Source: an uncultured Lachnospiraceae bacterium
Lineage (GTDB): Bacteria > Bacillota > Clostridia > Lachnospirales > Lachnospiraceae
Direction of reading: 5' to 3'
Length of the DNA stretch: 51,532 nt
Assembly: GCA_910585965.1 (NCBI GenBank)
Contig: CAJUHH010000022.1
Span: forward strand, 1-51,532
This document shows, piece by piece, positions 9,017 through 17,820 of this stretch. The translations under genes were made by a program, and so were the position numbers. Below the pieces are notes generated by a model, which was not told the origin of the DNA, did no database searches, and worked only from the letters and a program-made list of their open reading frames with translations. The first letter of the stretch is position 1; each line of letters begins with the position of its first letter.

Positions 9017-10888
9017 TTACACTTCGCGATAATCCCCGTCAACTACATCGTCAGCCGCGCCCATATCCGGGCCTGCTGCGCCTGCGCCCATATCCGGACC
9101 CGCACCCTGCGCGCCCTGTGCTCCCTGTGCCTGTTCATATACTTTTGCAAAAAGAGCCTGTGCATCTGTCATCAATTTTTCCTTTGCGGCTTTCATCTCA
9201 TCGATGTCGCCGTCCGACATTTCCTGATCCTTCGTTCTCTCCAGCACTGCCTTCAAAGCCGAAAGGTCATCTTCCACGGTACTCTTTGCAGAAGCGTCGA
9301 TCTTATCGCCAACCTCGCTCAATGCCTTTTCTGTCTGGAACACAAAGGAATCTGCCTCGTTTCTCGTATCGATCGCTTCTTTTCTCTTCTTATCCTGTGC
9401 CTCGTATTCGGCTGCTTCTTTTACCGCCTTGTCGATCTCGTCATCGGACATATTGGAGCCTGCCGTGATCGTAATATGCTGCTCCTTGCCTGTCCCCAGA
9501 TCTTTTGCGGATACGTTCACGATGCCGTTCGCATCGATATCGAATGTCACCTCGATTTGCGGAACTCCGCGCATTGCCGGAGGAATGCCGTCCAGCCTGA
9601 ACTGCCCGAGGGATTTATTGTCTTTTGCAAACTGTCTCTCGCCCTGCACTACGTTAATATCAACTGCTGTCTGGTTATCCGCCGCCGTCGAGAAAATCTG
9701 GCTCTTCTTCGTAGGGATCGTGGTGTTCCTTTCGATCAGCCTTGTCGCAACGCCGCCCATCGTCTCGATGGAAAGGGAGAGCGGAGTAACATCCAGAAGA
9801 AGGATTTCCCCTGCGCCCGCGTCGCCCGCAAGCTTGCCGCCCTGAATGGATGCACCCAGCGCAACACACTCGTCAGGGTTCAGGCTCTTGGAAGGCTCAT
9901 GCCCCGTCAGCTGTTTTACTTTTTCCTGAACTGCCGGAATACGCGTGGAACCGCCTACCAGCAATACTTTTCCGATTTCAGAATTGGAAAGGCCCGCATC
10001 TTTCATCGCATTTTGAACCGGGATCGCCGTTTTTTCTACCAAGTCGTGCGTCAGTTCATCGAATTTTGCCCTTGTCAGATCCATGTCAAAATGCTTCGGT
10101 CCTTCTGCCGTCGCTGTAATGAAAGGAAGGTTAATGTTGGTCGTCGTGGAAGAAGACAACTCCTTCTTCGCTTTCTCTGCCGCTTCCTTCAATCTCTGAA
10201 GCGCCATCTTATCGCCGGACAGGTCAACTCCTTCTTTTTTCTTAAATTCATCCAGCATCCAGTTTATGATTTTCTGGTCAAAGTCATCCCCGCCGAGACG
10301 CGTGTCGCCGTTCGTAGACAGAACCTCAATCACGCCGTCGCCAATCTCGATAATGGAAACATCGAATGTACCGCCGCCCAGGTCGTATACCATAATCTTC
10401 TGCTCTTTTTCATTGTCCAAGCCATATGCCAGCGCTGCTGCCGTAGGCTCGTTGATAATACGCTTTACATCCAGACCCGCAATCTTGCCCGCATCCTTTG
10501 TTGCCTGGCGCTGCGCGTCATTAAAATATGCAGGAACGGTAATAACCGCCTCTGTTACTTTTTCTCCGAGATAACTTTCCGCATCCGCTTTCAGCTTCTG
10601 GAGAATCATTGCGGAAATCTGCTGAGGGGAATATTTTTTATCATCAATCGTGCGTCCCCTGTCCGTACCCATATCCCTCTTAATCGAAGCGATGGTCTTT
10701 TCCGCGTTCGTTACAGCCTGACGCTTTGCCGGCTCTCCCACAAGCCTTTCACCGTTCTTGGTAAAAGCCACTACGGACGGTGTCGTCCTTGCGCCTTCTG
10801 TATTAGCGATAACCGTCGGCTTACCGCCTTCCATAACTGCTACGCAGCTATTCGTTGTTCCCAAATCGATACCAATAATCTTGCTCAT
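9017..10888 (-). CDS. dnaK: Molecular chaperone DnaK (Hsp70)
   Basis: A 623-residue Hsp70. N-terminal IGIDLGTTNSCVAVMEGG and later VYDLGGGTFDVSI are the actin-like ATPase signatures, followed by the substrate-binding domain and a GAQGAQGAG-rich tail ending DDVVDGDYREV. The ATG at 10888 is chosen over a TTG six bases upstream because AGGAGG lies eight bases before it. It is controlled by the CIRCE/HrcA promoter at the head of the operon. Confidence 0.98.
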   Translation of the reverse strand: MSKIIGIDLGTTNSCVAVMEGGKPTVIANTEGARTTPSVVAFTKNGERLVGEPAKRQAVTNAEKTIASIKRDMGTDRGRTIDDKKYSPQQISAMILQKLKADAESYLGEKVTEAVITVPAYFNDAQRQATKDAGKIAGLDVKRIINEPTAAALAYGLDNEKEQKIMVYDLGGGTFDVSIIEIGDGVIEVLSTNGDTRLGGDDFDQKIINWMLDEFKKKEGVDLSGDKMALQRLKEAAEKAKKELSSSTTTNINLPFITATAEGPKHFDMDLTRAKFDELTHDLVEKTAIPVQNAMKDAGLSNSEIGKVLLVGGSTRIPAVQEKVKQLTGHEPSKSLNPDECVALGASIQGGKLAGDAGAGEILLLDVTPLSLSIETMGGVATRLIERNTTIPTKKSQIFSTAADNQTAVDINVVQGERQFAKDNKSLGQFRLDGIPPAMRGVPQIEVTFDIDANGIVNVSAKDLGTGKEQHITITAGSNMSDDEIDKAVKEAAEYEAQDKKRKEAIDTRNEADSFVFQTEKALSEVGDKIDASAKSTVEDDLSALKAVLERTKDQEMSDGDIDEMKAAKEKLMTDAQALFAKVYEQAQGAQGAQGAGPDMGAGAAGPDMGAADDVVDGDYREV

Positions 10889-10968
10889 AATCAAGTCCTC
10901 CTAAAATTATAAATTATGCTATAAAAATTACCCAATTAGATAGTTGCCAAAAATCTATGATACAGCCG

Positions 10969-11733
10969 CTAGCTGACTACGGCCACCATACTGTGCCTTA
11001 CGACAGAATCCCTGTACGTATATCCTCTTTGCAGTTCCTGGGCTATAATGCCGCTTTCGTATTCCTCGCTCTCCACTTGCATAACCGCGTTATGGTAATT
11101 GGGGTCAAACTCCTGCCCCACAGCCTCGATCGGCTTTACCCCCAGGTTTTCCAGCTCCGTCATAAGCTGTTTATATATCATCTGCATGCCGTCCGCAAAG
11201 CCGTTTCCCTTTTCCTCTTCGGGAATGCTTGCCAGCCCTCTCTCAAAATTATCCACCACCGGAAGAATTTTTTCGATCACGCTTTTCGCCCCGATTTCAT
11301 ACATCACTGTTTTTTCTTTATCGGTACGTTTCCTGAAATTATCGAATTCCGCCATCTGGCGTTTTACCCGGTCTTCCAGCTCTTCTACTTTCTGCTTCAG
11401 CGCATCCTGTTTCTTATCCGCCTTATTTTTCTTTTTGAACAGCTTCTTCCCTGTTGTCTGTTCCGAGCCGGAATTATTATCCGCGTTCCCGTTGCCTTCA
11501 TCCCCTTCTATGGCATTATTTTCATTGCCATCCGTTTCGCCGTCATTGCCATTGGATCCTGCATCTTCCACAACCGCTTCTTCTCCATCCATCCTAGAAC
11601 CGCCTTCTTCTTCCAGGCTTTCTTCCTCCCATTCTTCCTTTAACGCTTCTTCCATATCCACATCGCCGTTATTTATCTCGCTGTCGCTCATATCCCCGAT
11701 ATTCACATCTTTTTGTTCTGCCAATTTTCTCAT
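10969..11733 (-). CDS. grpE: GrpE nucleotide exchange factor
   Basis: Up to 254 residues. The first 95 or so are very acidic and low-complexity (long runs of E, D, N, G), longer than in most GrpE proteins. Then comes a coiled coil (about 95-150) with MAEFDNFRKRTDKEK, and the C-terminal beta domain with NPNYHNAVM-like FDPNYHNAVMQVES. GrpE releases ADP from DnaK. The ATG at 11733 is only one base from GGGAGG, so the TTG three codons later may be the true start. It is 11 bases after hrcA. Confidence 0.95.
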   Translation of the reverse strand: MRKLAEQKDVNIGDMSDSEINNGDVDMEEALKEEWEEESLEEEGGSRMDGEEAVVEDAGSNGNDGETDGNENNAIEGDEGNGNADNNSGSEQTTGKKLFKKKNKADKKQDALKQKVEELEDRVKRQMAEFDNFRKRTDKEKTVMYEIGAKSVIEKILPVVDNFERGLASIPEEEKGNGFADGMQMIYKQLMTELENLGVKPIEAVGQEFDPNYHNAVMQVESEEYESGIIAQELQRGYTYRDSVVRHSMVAVVS

Positions 11734-11744
11734 TCCTCCCTTTT

Positions 11745-12779
11745 CTATTCTCTTTTATTATACAGCTCATCCAACTGATGCATCAGAGTTTTCAATGTCC
11801 CGACCACCTTATCGTAGTCCATCCGCTTCGGCCCGATAATGCCGATCGTTCCCTTCATCCCCTCTTCCAGCTCGTAAGTCGCTGTCACCACGCTGCAATC
11901 CTTCATCGTCTTCACCGGAGTTTCATCCCCGATATAAATCTGGATGCCTGTGTTGGCTTCATCAGCAAGGCGGTCCGCCACCAATTCGCCCAATAGCTGT
12001 TTTTCTTCGAAGGTATTGATTAACTCGCTGGCTTTCTGATTATCTGCCAGTTCAGGATATTTGAAAATATTGTTGGTGCCGCTTGTATATATTTCCAGGT
12101 CTTCATCCGCCTTAATGGCTTCTGCCACGGCATCAATCACATTTCCCACAATCGAACTGTGTATCCCCGCCTGCTGTTTCATGGCAGTTATCATGCTCAG
12201 ATTAATCTCTTCCAAGGATAATCCGTTCAGATGGGTATTCAACAGTATATTCAGCTTCAGCAGCGTCTCATCGTCCAATGCCTCCTCCACGCTTAAGATA
12301 TTATTCTTAATGACATTCCCTTCAATAACGATCACGGCAAGAAGCTGATTGGCATCCACCCTTGATAACTGGATGAATTTCACTTTATTCCTGTGAATCT
12401 GGGGAGCCGATATCATCGTCGCATAATTGGTATTCTGCGCAAGAACTTTTGCCACCTGTTTGAGAAGATGATCCATCTTATCTTCCCTTTCCAGCAGGAT
12501 CTCTTTCAGTTCTTCCACTTCCCGCTCTTTCTCCTCCATCATATGGTCCACATACAAGCGGTATCCTTTATCCGACGGTATCCTTCCTGCGGAAGTATGC
12601 GGCTGGACAATATAACCTAACTCTTCCAGATCTGCCATTTCATTCCTTATGGTCGCAGAACTCAAATTCAAATCCGTATATTTTGAAATCGTCCTGCTTC
12701 CTACCGGCTCTCCTGTTTCAAGATAATTTCGGATAATGGCCTGCAATATTCTCATTTTTCTTTCATCCAATCCCTGCAC
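11745..12779 (-). CDS. hrcA: Heat-inducible transcription repressor HrcA
   Basis: A 344-residue HrcA. The N-terminal winged helix (1-75) contains SRTISKYTDLNLSSATIRNEMADLEELG; the C-terminal part ends in GIIGPKRMDYDKVVGTL, typical of the family. HrcA binds CIRCE (12808-12834 here) and is kept active by GroEL, so this operon represses itself outside stress. The start is GTG with AAGGAG eight bases upstream. It is the first gene of the heat-shock operon. Confidence 0.97.
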   Translation of the reverse strand: MQGLDERKMRILQAIIRNYLETGEPVGSRTISKYTDLNLSSATIRNEMADLEELGYIVQPHTSAGRIPSDKGYRLYVDHMMEEKEREVEELKEILLEREDKMDHLLKQVAKVLAQNTNYATMISAPQIHRNKVKFIQLSRVDANQLLAVIVIEGNVIKNNILSVEEALDDETLLKLNILLNTHLNGLSLEEINLSMITAMKQQAGIHSSIVGNVIDAVAEAIKADEDLEIYTSGTNNIFKYPELADNQKASELINTFEEKQLLGELVADRLADEANTGIQIYIGDETPVKTMKDCSVVTATYELEEGMKGTIGIIGPKRMDYDKVVGTLKTLMHQLDELYNKRE

Positions 12780-12807
12780 TCCACCATCTCCTTCTTATCT
12801 TTCCCTG

Positions 12808-12834
12808 TTAGCACTCGTTGCTTTAGAGTGCTAA
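12808..12834 (-). promoter_or_regulatory. CIRCE operator
   Basis: TTAGCACTC, nine spacer bases, and GAGTGCTAA form a perfect match to the CIRCE consensus. It lies 29 bases before the hrcA GTG and 15 bases after the -10 box, in the 5' untranslated region. Confidence 0.97.
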
Positions 12835-12848
12835 CATCTTCTTACCAT

Positions 12849-12877
12849 AAAATATCACTTACCTGCCATAATGTCAA
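12849..12877 (-). promoter_or_regulatory. Promoter of the hrcA operon
   Basis: On the minus strand TTGACA (12872-12877), 17 bases, TATTTT (12849-12854). The position just before CIRCE fits a sigma-A promoter repressed by HrcA. Confidence 0.8.
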
Positions 12878-12942
12878 CCTATTACTTCAAAAATAATTAT
12901 AAATAATTTTTAAAATTTTTAGTTGCAGCATCCGGATCCTGC

Positions 12943-12991
12943 CAAAAAAAATGACTTTAGCATATATCATTTCCAAATATGCCAAAGTCAT
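12943..12991 (-). terminator. Terminator of the DUF6465 gene
   Basis: ATGACTTTAGCATAT (12951-12965) pairs with ATATGCCAAAGTCAT (12977-12991) with one mismatch; on the minus strand eight T follow. It ends transcription of the gene at 13061-13495. The rest of 12878-13060 is AT-rich and includes a TATTAAA heptamer repeated about five times (13031-13065) that runs up to the stop codon. Confidence 0.8.
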
Positions 12992-13060
12992 TATATTTTC
13001 TGCCTATGCCAAAATCGGCGTTCCGACCGGTATTAAATATTAAATATTAAATATTGAATA

Positions 13061-13495
13061 TTAAATAAAAAAGCTTCCCGTAATATCGCCATTGAAAACA
13101 TAGTATACGATGCTTTCCTCCGGTTTTACATAAAGCTCCAGGCTGGTGAACGCTTCGTCTTCTTTATGAAGATCATATTTCCATACATCTGCCGCGATCT
13201 TCTGAAGATCCTCTGTAGAATATGATTTGCCGGAAAACTGGAAATGAACGGACGGCTGTACCGCCGCTGCCGCTTTCTTTGCCTTAGGCTCCGTGTTTTC
13301 CGTTTTCTTTACTGTCGTCTTCTTTGCCGCCGCCTTCTTTGCCGGCGCTTTTTTCGTTGCAGGCTTCGTTTCCTTCTTCACCGTTGTCTTTGCTTCCTCT
13401 TTTGTCTCAACCGCATCCGCTTTCACTTCTGCGGGGGCTGCTGCTTCTGTCTTCACCGTCTTAGCTGCAACCGCTTTTTTCTTCGATTCTGCCAT
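13061..13495 (-). CDS. DUF6465 family protein with lysine/alanine-rich tail
   Basis: A 144-residue protein. Residues 1-80 are low-complexity K/A/T/E with many AKKA and VKK units, like histone H1 or bacterial nucleoid tails. Residues 82-144 form a small globular domain (VHFQFSGKSYSTEDLQKIA then YYVFNGDITGSFFI) that I recognise as DUF6465, common in Lachnospiraceae. The function is unknown; the tail suggests nucleic acid or polyanion binding. RBS AAGGAGAG precedes ATG. It is monocistronic, with its own promoter and terminator and a leader of about 145 bases. Confidence 0.75.
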   Translation of the reverse strand: MAESKKKAVAAKTVKTEAAAPAEVKADAVETKEEAKTTVKKETKPATKKAPAKKAAAKKTTVKKTENTEPKAKKAAAAVQPSVHFQFSGKSYSTEDLQKIAADVWKYDLHKEDEAFTSLELYVKPEESIVYYVFNGDITGSFFI

Positions 13496-13563
13496 ATGTT
13501 CTCTCCTTTCACTATCGAGACTCCCCTCGAAAGTATTACAAAATTTAACTTCTCATATATCCT

Positions 13564-13593
13564 CCAGCATGTTCCAGCATGCTACAGCATGGT
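13564..13593 (-). repeat. Three 10-bp CAGCATG repeats in the DUF6465 leader
   Basis: CCAGCATGTT, CCAGCATGCT and ACAGCATGGT follow one another with a period of exactly 10 bp. They lie between the promoter (13646-13674) and the start codon (13495), so would be in the 5' untranslated RNA or act as DNA sites on one helix face. Confidence 0.6.
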
Positions 13594-13645
13594 TCTTCAC
13601 CATCTGCGGTGCAAACAGCCCTTGCAGGCTTTGTTTACGATAAAC

Positions 13646-13674
13646 AGTTTAGCTCAATTCTACTGCCTTGTCAA
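13646..13674 (-). promoter_or_regulatory. Promoter of the DUF6465 gene
   Basis: Minus-strand TTGACA (13669-13674), 17 bases, TAAACT (13646-13651). It implies a leader of about 145 bases, which also holds the CAGCATG repeats and a small TCGAG/CTCGA stem near the RBS. Confidence 0.65.
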
Positions 13675-13709
13675 CTTTTACGAGGCTTTTTCCCTGAAAA
13701 AACGGCATT

Positions 13710-14531
13710 TTAAGCAAGAAATATAAAGTATGCCAGGACAACAGCGCCTAACGCAATCCTGTACCATCCGAATATTTTAAAATCATGTTTTTTGATATAC
13801 CCCATCAGGAAGCGGATGACTGCTACTGACACCCCAAATGCCACCGCCATTCCAACTAAGAGGATTGACCACTCCGACGCGCTGAATGCCAGTCCGAATT
13901 TGGCCAGCTTCAGCAGGCTTGCGCCGAACATAACGGGAATCGCCAAAAAGAAAGTGAACTCCGCCGCCGTCGTCCTGGAGATTCCAAGCAGCAGCGCGCC
14001 GATGATCGTCGCGCCCGACCGGGATGTTCCGGGAAAAATCGCCGCAATCAGCTGCCATATCCCTATGACAAATGCCATCGGATAAGTCACGCCGGAAAGA
14101 TCCGTCACCCTGGGCTTTCTCTTTTTATTTCTATTCTCCACCACAAGGAACAGAACGCCGAATACAATCAAAGCAATAGCAACGCATACATAATTATAAA
14201 ACAATTCGCTGAACAAATCATCAAAAGGCAGCCCGACCACGATAGCCGGGATACATGCCACCACAATTTTAAACCACAAAACAAAAATATCCTTTTTGAT
14301 CACGGGTTTTTTCTTAAAATCAAACGGAAATATCTTATTCCAGAACAAAACGACTACCGCGAGTATCGAACCAAACTGTATGACCACAAGAAACGCATCC
14401 AAAAATTCCGGCGTGACATCCAGCGCCACAAACTCATTCACCAAAATCATATGCCCCGTGCTGCTGACCGGAAGCCATTCCGTAATTCCTTGTACGATGC
14501 CGAACAGCACCGCCTTTAATATCTCTACCAT
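13710..14531 (-). CDS. uppP: Undecaprenyl-diphosphatase UppP (BacA)
   Basis: A 273-residue integral membrane protein, the usual length. GITEWLPVSSTGHMIL near the N-terminus and PGTSRSGATIIGALLLG in the second half are the two UppP active-site motifs. It dephosphorylates undecaprenyl diphosphate to recycle the lipid carrier for cell wall synthesis and can give bacitracin resistance. The start at 14531 is chosen over an upstream ATG because AAGGAGG lies just before it and the length then fits the family. Confidence 0.96.
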   Translation of the reverse strand: MVEILKAVLFGIVQGITEWLPVSSTGHMILVNEFVALDVTPEFLDAFLVVIQFGSILAVVVLFWNKIFPFDFKKKPVIKKDIFVLWFKIVVACIPAIVVGLPFDDLFSELFYNYVCVAIALIVFGVLFLVVENRNKKRKPRVTDLSGVTYPMAFVIGIWQLIAAIFPGTSRSGATIIGALLLGISRTTAAEFTFFLAIPVMFGASLLKLAKFGLAFSASEWSILLVGMAVAFGVSVAVIRFLMGYIKKHDFKIFGWYRIALGAVVLAYFIFLA

Positions 14532-14611
14532 CGCCTTCCTCCTTTTTAGTTCAAGTATACGCGACATTATCAAAATAAGTACTGGTCAGGGCGTTTCCTG
14601 CCAAAAAATAC

Positions 14612-15466
14612 TTAATTTGATAAATATTCCAAAAGTTCCAGATAACATTCTTCCGCATCCCGATATCCCTCTTCATAGAGCGCATCCAGTTTCCGTTTAT
14701 CCTTCTCCACCCTGCCCACGCTGCTTTTCCTCTTCGGGCGGATAATAAACGCCTTTCCTTCTTTCTCCATTGCCTCTAAGATATCCAGCGTTTCATTATA
14801 TTGCTTATCCCTTGTTTTCATTAACTCATATACCTTCGGATACCTGGCATAACGGACTCTGACCGCTGCCAGCGCGGACTCAGCTTCCCTGCGGAAACCA
14901 GTCTCTTTCGTCATAACAACCACGTTTTTTTCATTTCCGTCAGAAACAGAACGGACGATCGGAATAGAATCCGCCAGGCCTCCATCCAGATAGTATTCTT
15001 CCCCAATTTTCACTTTTCTGGAAACTAAAGGCATGGAGCTGGAAGCCCGAACCGCAAGAATATCCTCATGCATATCTTTAAGCCTCATATATTCCGGCTT
15101 CCCCGTCCGTATATTTGTCACTACGGCATATGCCTTTCCTTCATATTTATAAAAAGTTTCAAAATCATAAGGATCCAGGTAATTCGGAATCAAATCATAA
15201 CACATATCCGCCCCGAACAAGTCGCCGGTTGTCAAAAGGCTGAACATTCCGCAATATCTTTTATTATCCAGGTAATTCACCGCCACGCGGTACGCCCGTT
15301 TCTTCTGTTTGGACAAAAAGCTGCATAAATGGCAAGCCCCCGCAGAAACTCCATAGCAGGACGAAAACTCTATCTCCTTATCGAGAAAAAATTCCAGCAC
15401 TCCCGCTGTATAAATTCCCTTCATTCCTCCGCCTTCCAAAACAAGGCCTGCTTCATACATCCCCAT
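14612..15466 (-). CDS. Patatin-like phospholipase
   Basis: A 284-residue patatin-fold hydrolase from the chosen ATG. It has the oxyanion hole EGGGMKG (11-17), the nucleophile elbow GVSAG with Ser41, and the catalytic DGG in YLDGGLADS. A Ser-Asp dyad would cut acyl esters of membrane lipids; no signal peptide is present, so it acts in the cytosol. The frame is open up to a TTG at 15490 that overlaps the stop of the aminotransferase gene. The ATG at 15466 better fits the RBS AGAAAGGG. It is in line with the upstream aminotransferase gene. Confidence 0.9.
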   Translation of the reverse strand: MGMYEAGLVLEGGGMKGIYTAGVLEFFLDKEIEFSSCYGVSAGACHLCSFLSKQKKRAYRVAVNYLDNKRYCGMFSLLTTGDLFGADMCYDLIPNYLDPYDFETFYKYEGKAYAVVTNIRTGKPEYMRLKDMHEDILAVRASSSMPLVSRKVKIGEEYYLDGGLADSIPIVRSVSDGNEKNVVVMTKETGFRREAESALAAVRVRYARYPKVYELMKTRDKQYNETLDILEAMEKEGKAFIIRPKRKSSVGRVEKDKRKLDALYEEGYRDAEECYLELLEYLSN

Positions 15467-15486
15467 CTTTACACCATCCCTTTCTC

Positions 15487-16692
15487 TCAATCCTCACGTT
15501 TGGAACCGCCGTATTCCGTTTCCACGAATTTCCGTAGCGCCGGGAGCGACCGTTCCACTTTTTCGGTATCGATGCAATAAGCCATGCGGAAATACCCCGG
15601 ACATCCGAAAGTATCCCCTGGCACAAGAATCAAATCATATTTTTTCGCTTTCTCACAGAAAATTTTTGCATCTTCCTCCAGAGCCTTCGGGAAAATATAA
15701 AATGTCCCCCCCGGTTTCACGCAAGTAAATCCCAGTTTCATCAGCTCATCATAAAGAAGATTCATGTTCTTTTCATATACGGAAAGATCCGATGTCTCGT
15801 CCACAGTTTCCGCCGCTGCCAGCTGAATAATCGAGGAAGGACAATTATGCCCGATCCCCCTCGAAATCTGCCCGCACATGTTCACAATCAGCTCCGCATC
15901 CTCGCAGGCCGGATTCACTGCAATATACCCGATCCTTTCCCCCGGAACCGACAACGATTTGGAATAGGAATAACAGCTTATCGTATTCGCATACAGTTTC
16001 GATACATAAACTTCCTCTACCCCTTTAAAAAGAATCTCGCGGTAAGGCTCATCGGAAATCAAATAAATATCATGCCCGTATTCTTCCGCTTTCTGCCGCA
16101 TGATATCTGCCAGTTTTTCCAATGTTTCTCTCGTATATACGATTCCGGACGGATTATTCGGCGTATTAATCAGCACAGCCGCCACCTGATCCGTCAACAT
16201 TTCAGAAAAACACCCAAAGTCCACCTGAAAATTTTCTGTATCCGCAGGAACCACCTTAAGCCTTGCCCCGCTCAAATTAATATATGGATTATATTCCGGG
16301 AAAAAAGGAGCAAAAGTCAGCACCTCATCACCCGGAACCGTCACAGCCCTTACCGCATGGGCAATCGCCCCCGCCGCCCCAGCCGTCATAAATATATGCT
16401 TCTGTGTGTAATTCATCCCAAATCTTCTATTTAAAGATGCGGCCACTTTCTCTTTTACCGAAACAATCCCAAGGCTCGGGCTATATCCATGCACTTCCAT
16501 GGAATCAGCCTCCGTCAGAAGCCTGACCATCGCGTCTTTGAACGCCTCCGGAGCTGGTACGGAAGGGTTCCCCAGGCTGTAATCAAATACGTTCTCGTAA
16601 CCGATTTCCTTCCCCCTTGCCGCAGCATATTCCGAAAGCTCCCTTATTACCGATTTTCCGTTTAACATTTCTTTATATTGAGCTGCAATCAT
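15487..16692 (-). CDS. PLP-dependent class I/II aminotransferase (aspartate aminotransferase-like)
   Basis: A 401-residue fold type I enzyme. GNPSVPAPE near residue 41, INTPNNPSGIVY (175-186), SDEPYRE (213-219) and the Schiff-base lysine K245 in YSYSKSLSVPGERIGY are all present. The family transfers amino groups between amino acids and 2-oxo acids; the exact substrate is not clear from sequence. It is the first gene before the patatin gene, with element copy 2 directly upstream. Confidence 0.9.
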   Translation of the reverse strand: MIAAQYKEMLNGKSVIRELSEYAAARGKEIGYENVFDYSLGNPSVPAPEAFKDAMVRLLTEADSMEVHGYSPSLGIVSVKEKVAASLNRRFGMNYTQKHIFMTAGAAGAIAHAVRAVTVPGDEVLTFAPFFPEYNPYINLSGARLKVVPADTENFQVDFGCFSEMLTDQVAAVLINTPNNPSGIVYTRETLEKLADIMRQKAEEYGHDIYLISDEPYREILFKGVEEVYVSKLYANTISCYSYSKSLSVPGERIGYIAVNPACEDAELIVNMCGQISRGIGHNCPSSIIQLAAAETVDETSDLSVYEKNMNLLYDELMKLGFTCVKPGGTFYIFPKALEEDAKIFCEKAKKYDLILVPGDTFGCPGYFRMAYCIDTEKVERSLPALRKFVETEYGGSKRED

Positions 16693-16805
16693 CCGCTTTT
16701 TCCTCCATTCGCACGGGCATTCCTTCTTCCTGCCTGAAATTCAATGTATACATTCTATCACAGTTGGATGAATTATGGAATACTGGATTGCTGCTGGAAC
16801 GTAAG

Positions 16806-17147
16806 AATCAATTTTTGCAGAGCGCATCGCGCCAGGAAATGCCGAGGGGCGGCAGCTGGTAAAGGGAGGCGGCAAGGGCGGCGGGTTTTTGCTGGAGCTT
16901 CCAAGCAGATTTCACTAATGAAATGAGCGAAAAACATCCAGCCGATCAGGTCGGAAGCAACGGACATCCTGTCCTATGCTTCCTAAACTTGCCATCCATG
17001 GCAAGTTTCCCCTATGTTTTTGATCATTTCATAAGTGAAATGGCTGCTTGTACGCAACAGCAAAAACCCGCCGCCCTTGCCGCCTCCCTTTCCCAGCCGC
17101 CGCCCCTTCGGCATTTCCTGGCGCGATGCGCTCTGCAAAATTTGATT
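16806..17147. repeat. Long palindromic element, copy 2
   Basis: Left arm 16806-16894 and right arm 17058-17147 are complementary with three substitutions and one 1-base indel. The arms are unlike those of the other copies. The 163-bp core is in the opposite strand orientation to copy 1: ATTTCACTAATGAAAT (16909-16924), a diverged GGACATCCTGTCC hairpin, AAACTTGCC/GGCAAGTTT around loop ATCC, and ATTTCATAAGTGAAAT (about 17027-17042). Several stems carry paired changes relative to copies 3-5. It fills the space between the divergent aminotransferase gene and hicA. Confidence 0.9.
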
Positions 17148-17180
17148 TCCTCGGCTGTTGGATGGGGATTAGTAAAAGTC

Positions 17181-17209
17181 TTGACTGTACGTGCAATACG
17201 TGTTATTCT
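17181..17209 (+). promoter_or_regulatory. Promoter of hicAB
   Basis: TTGACT (17181-17186), 17 bases, TATTCT (17204-17209), 22 bases before the hicA ATG. Two direct TACGTG copies lie in the spacer, a possible site for HicB autorepression. Confidence 0.65.
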
Positions 17210-17230
17210 GTTTTTGTAAGGAGGTAGAAC

Positions 17231-17407
17231 ATGAAAGATAAAGACCTGCTAAAACTTTTGCAGAAAAATGGATGGAGCGTAGTCAGAATTAACGGCAGCC
17301 ATCATGTCCTTCAAAAAGATGGGAAAACTACTGTTGTTCCCTTACATGGCAAAGATGTTCCTACCGGCTTACTTAATAGTATTCTTAAAGAGGCAGGACT
17401 GAAATAG
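17231..17407 (+). CDS. hicA: HicA-type mRNA interferase toxin
   Basis: A 58-residue protein. MKDKDLLKLLQKNGWSVVRI followed by NGSHHVLQKDGKTTVVPLHG matches the HicA double-stranded RNA-binding-like fold; the GSHH motif (22-25) holds the catalytic histidine. It would cleave mRNA when free. RBS AAGGAGGT precedes ATG. hicB follows after 34 bases, as in the usual toxin-first order. Confidence 0.92.
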   Translation: MKDKDLLKLLQKNGWSVVRINGSHHVLQKDGKTTVVPLHGKDVPTGLLNSILKEAGLK

Positions 17408-17441
17408 TTCTCCTCTCCTTAAACCACAAGGAGGTATCATT

Positions 17442-17819
17442 ATGCTATTTGTTTATCCGGCCATCTTCCACAAAGAAGATGACACATATTGGGTCGAATT
17501 TCCCGATCTTGAGGGTTGCCACACCTACGGCAGTTCCATTAATGAAACCATGGAAGCGGCACAAGAGGCTTTAGCTGCTTATCTTCTCACCCTTCTAGAG
17601 CAAGGGAGAGAGATTGCCTCTCCCTCCGATATTTCTGCCATTCATACCAATGATGGTTTTTCCTCTCTTGTATCTTGCAATATTAACCAGTATAAAGACA
17701 CGAAGGCAGTTAAAAAGACTTTAACCATACCGGCATGGCTAAATGATCGTGCCATTTCTATGGGAATCAACTTTTCACAAGTATTACAAGAAGCCCTTCT
17801 TTCCAAAATACAAGCCTAA
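17442..17819 (+). CDS. hicB: HicB-type antitoxin
   Basis: A 125-residue protein. Residues 1-65 form the degenerate RNase H-like HicB domain (YPAIFHKEDDTYWVEFPDLEGC), which binds HicA. Residues 85-125 look like a ribbon-helix-helix DNA-binding domain (KKTLTIPAWLNDRAISMGINF), which would repress the hicAB promoter. RBS AAGGAGG. The gene ends one base before the convergent gene at 17821. Confidence 0.93.
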   Translation: MLFVYPAIFHKEDDTYWVEFPDLEGCHTYGSSINETMEAAQEALAAYLLTLLEQGREIASPSDISAIHTNDGFSSLVSCNINQYKDTKAVKKTLTIPAWLNDRAISMGINFSQVLQEALLSKIQA

Positions 17820-17820
17820 A

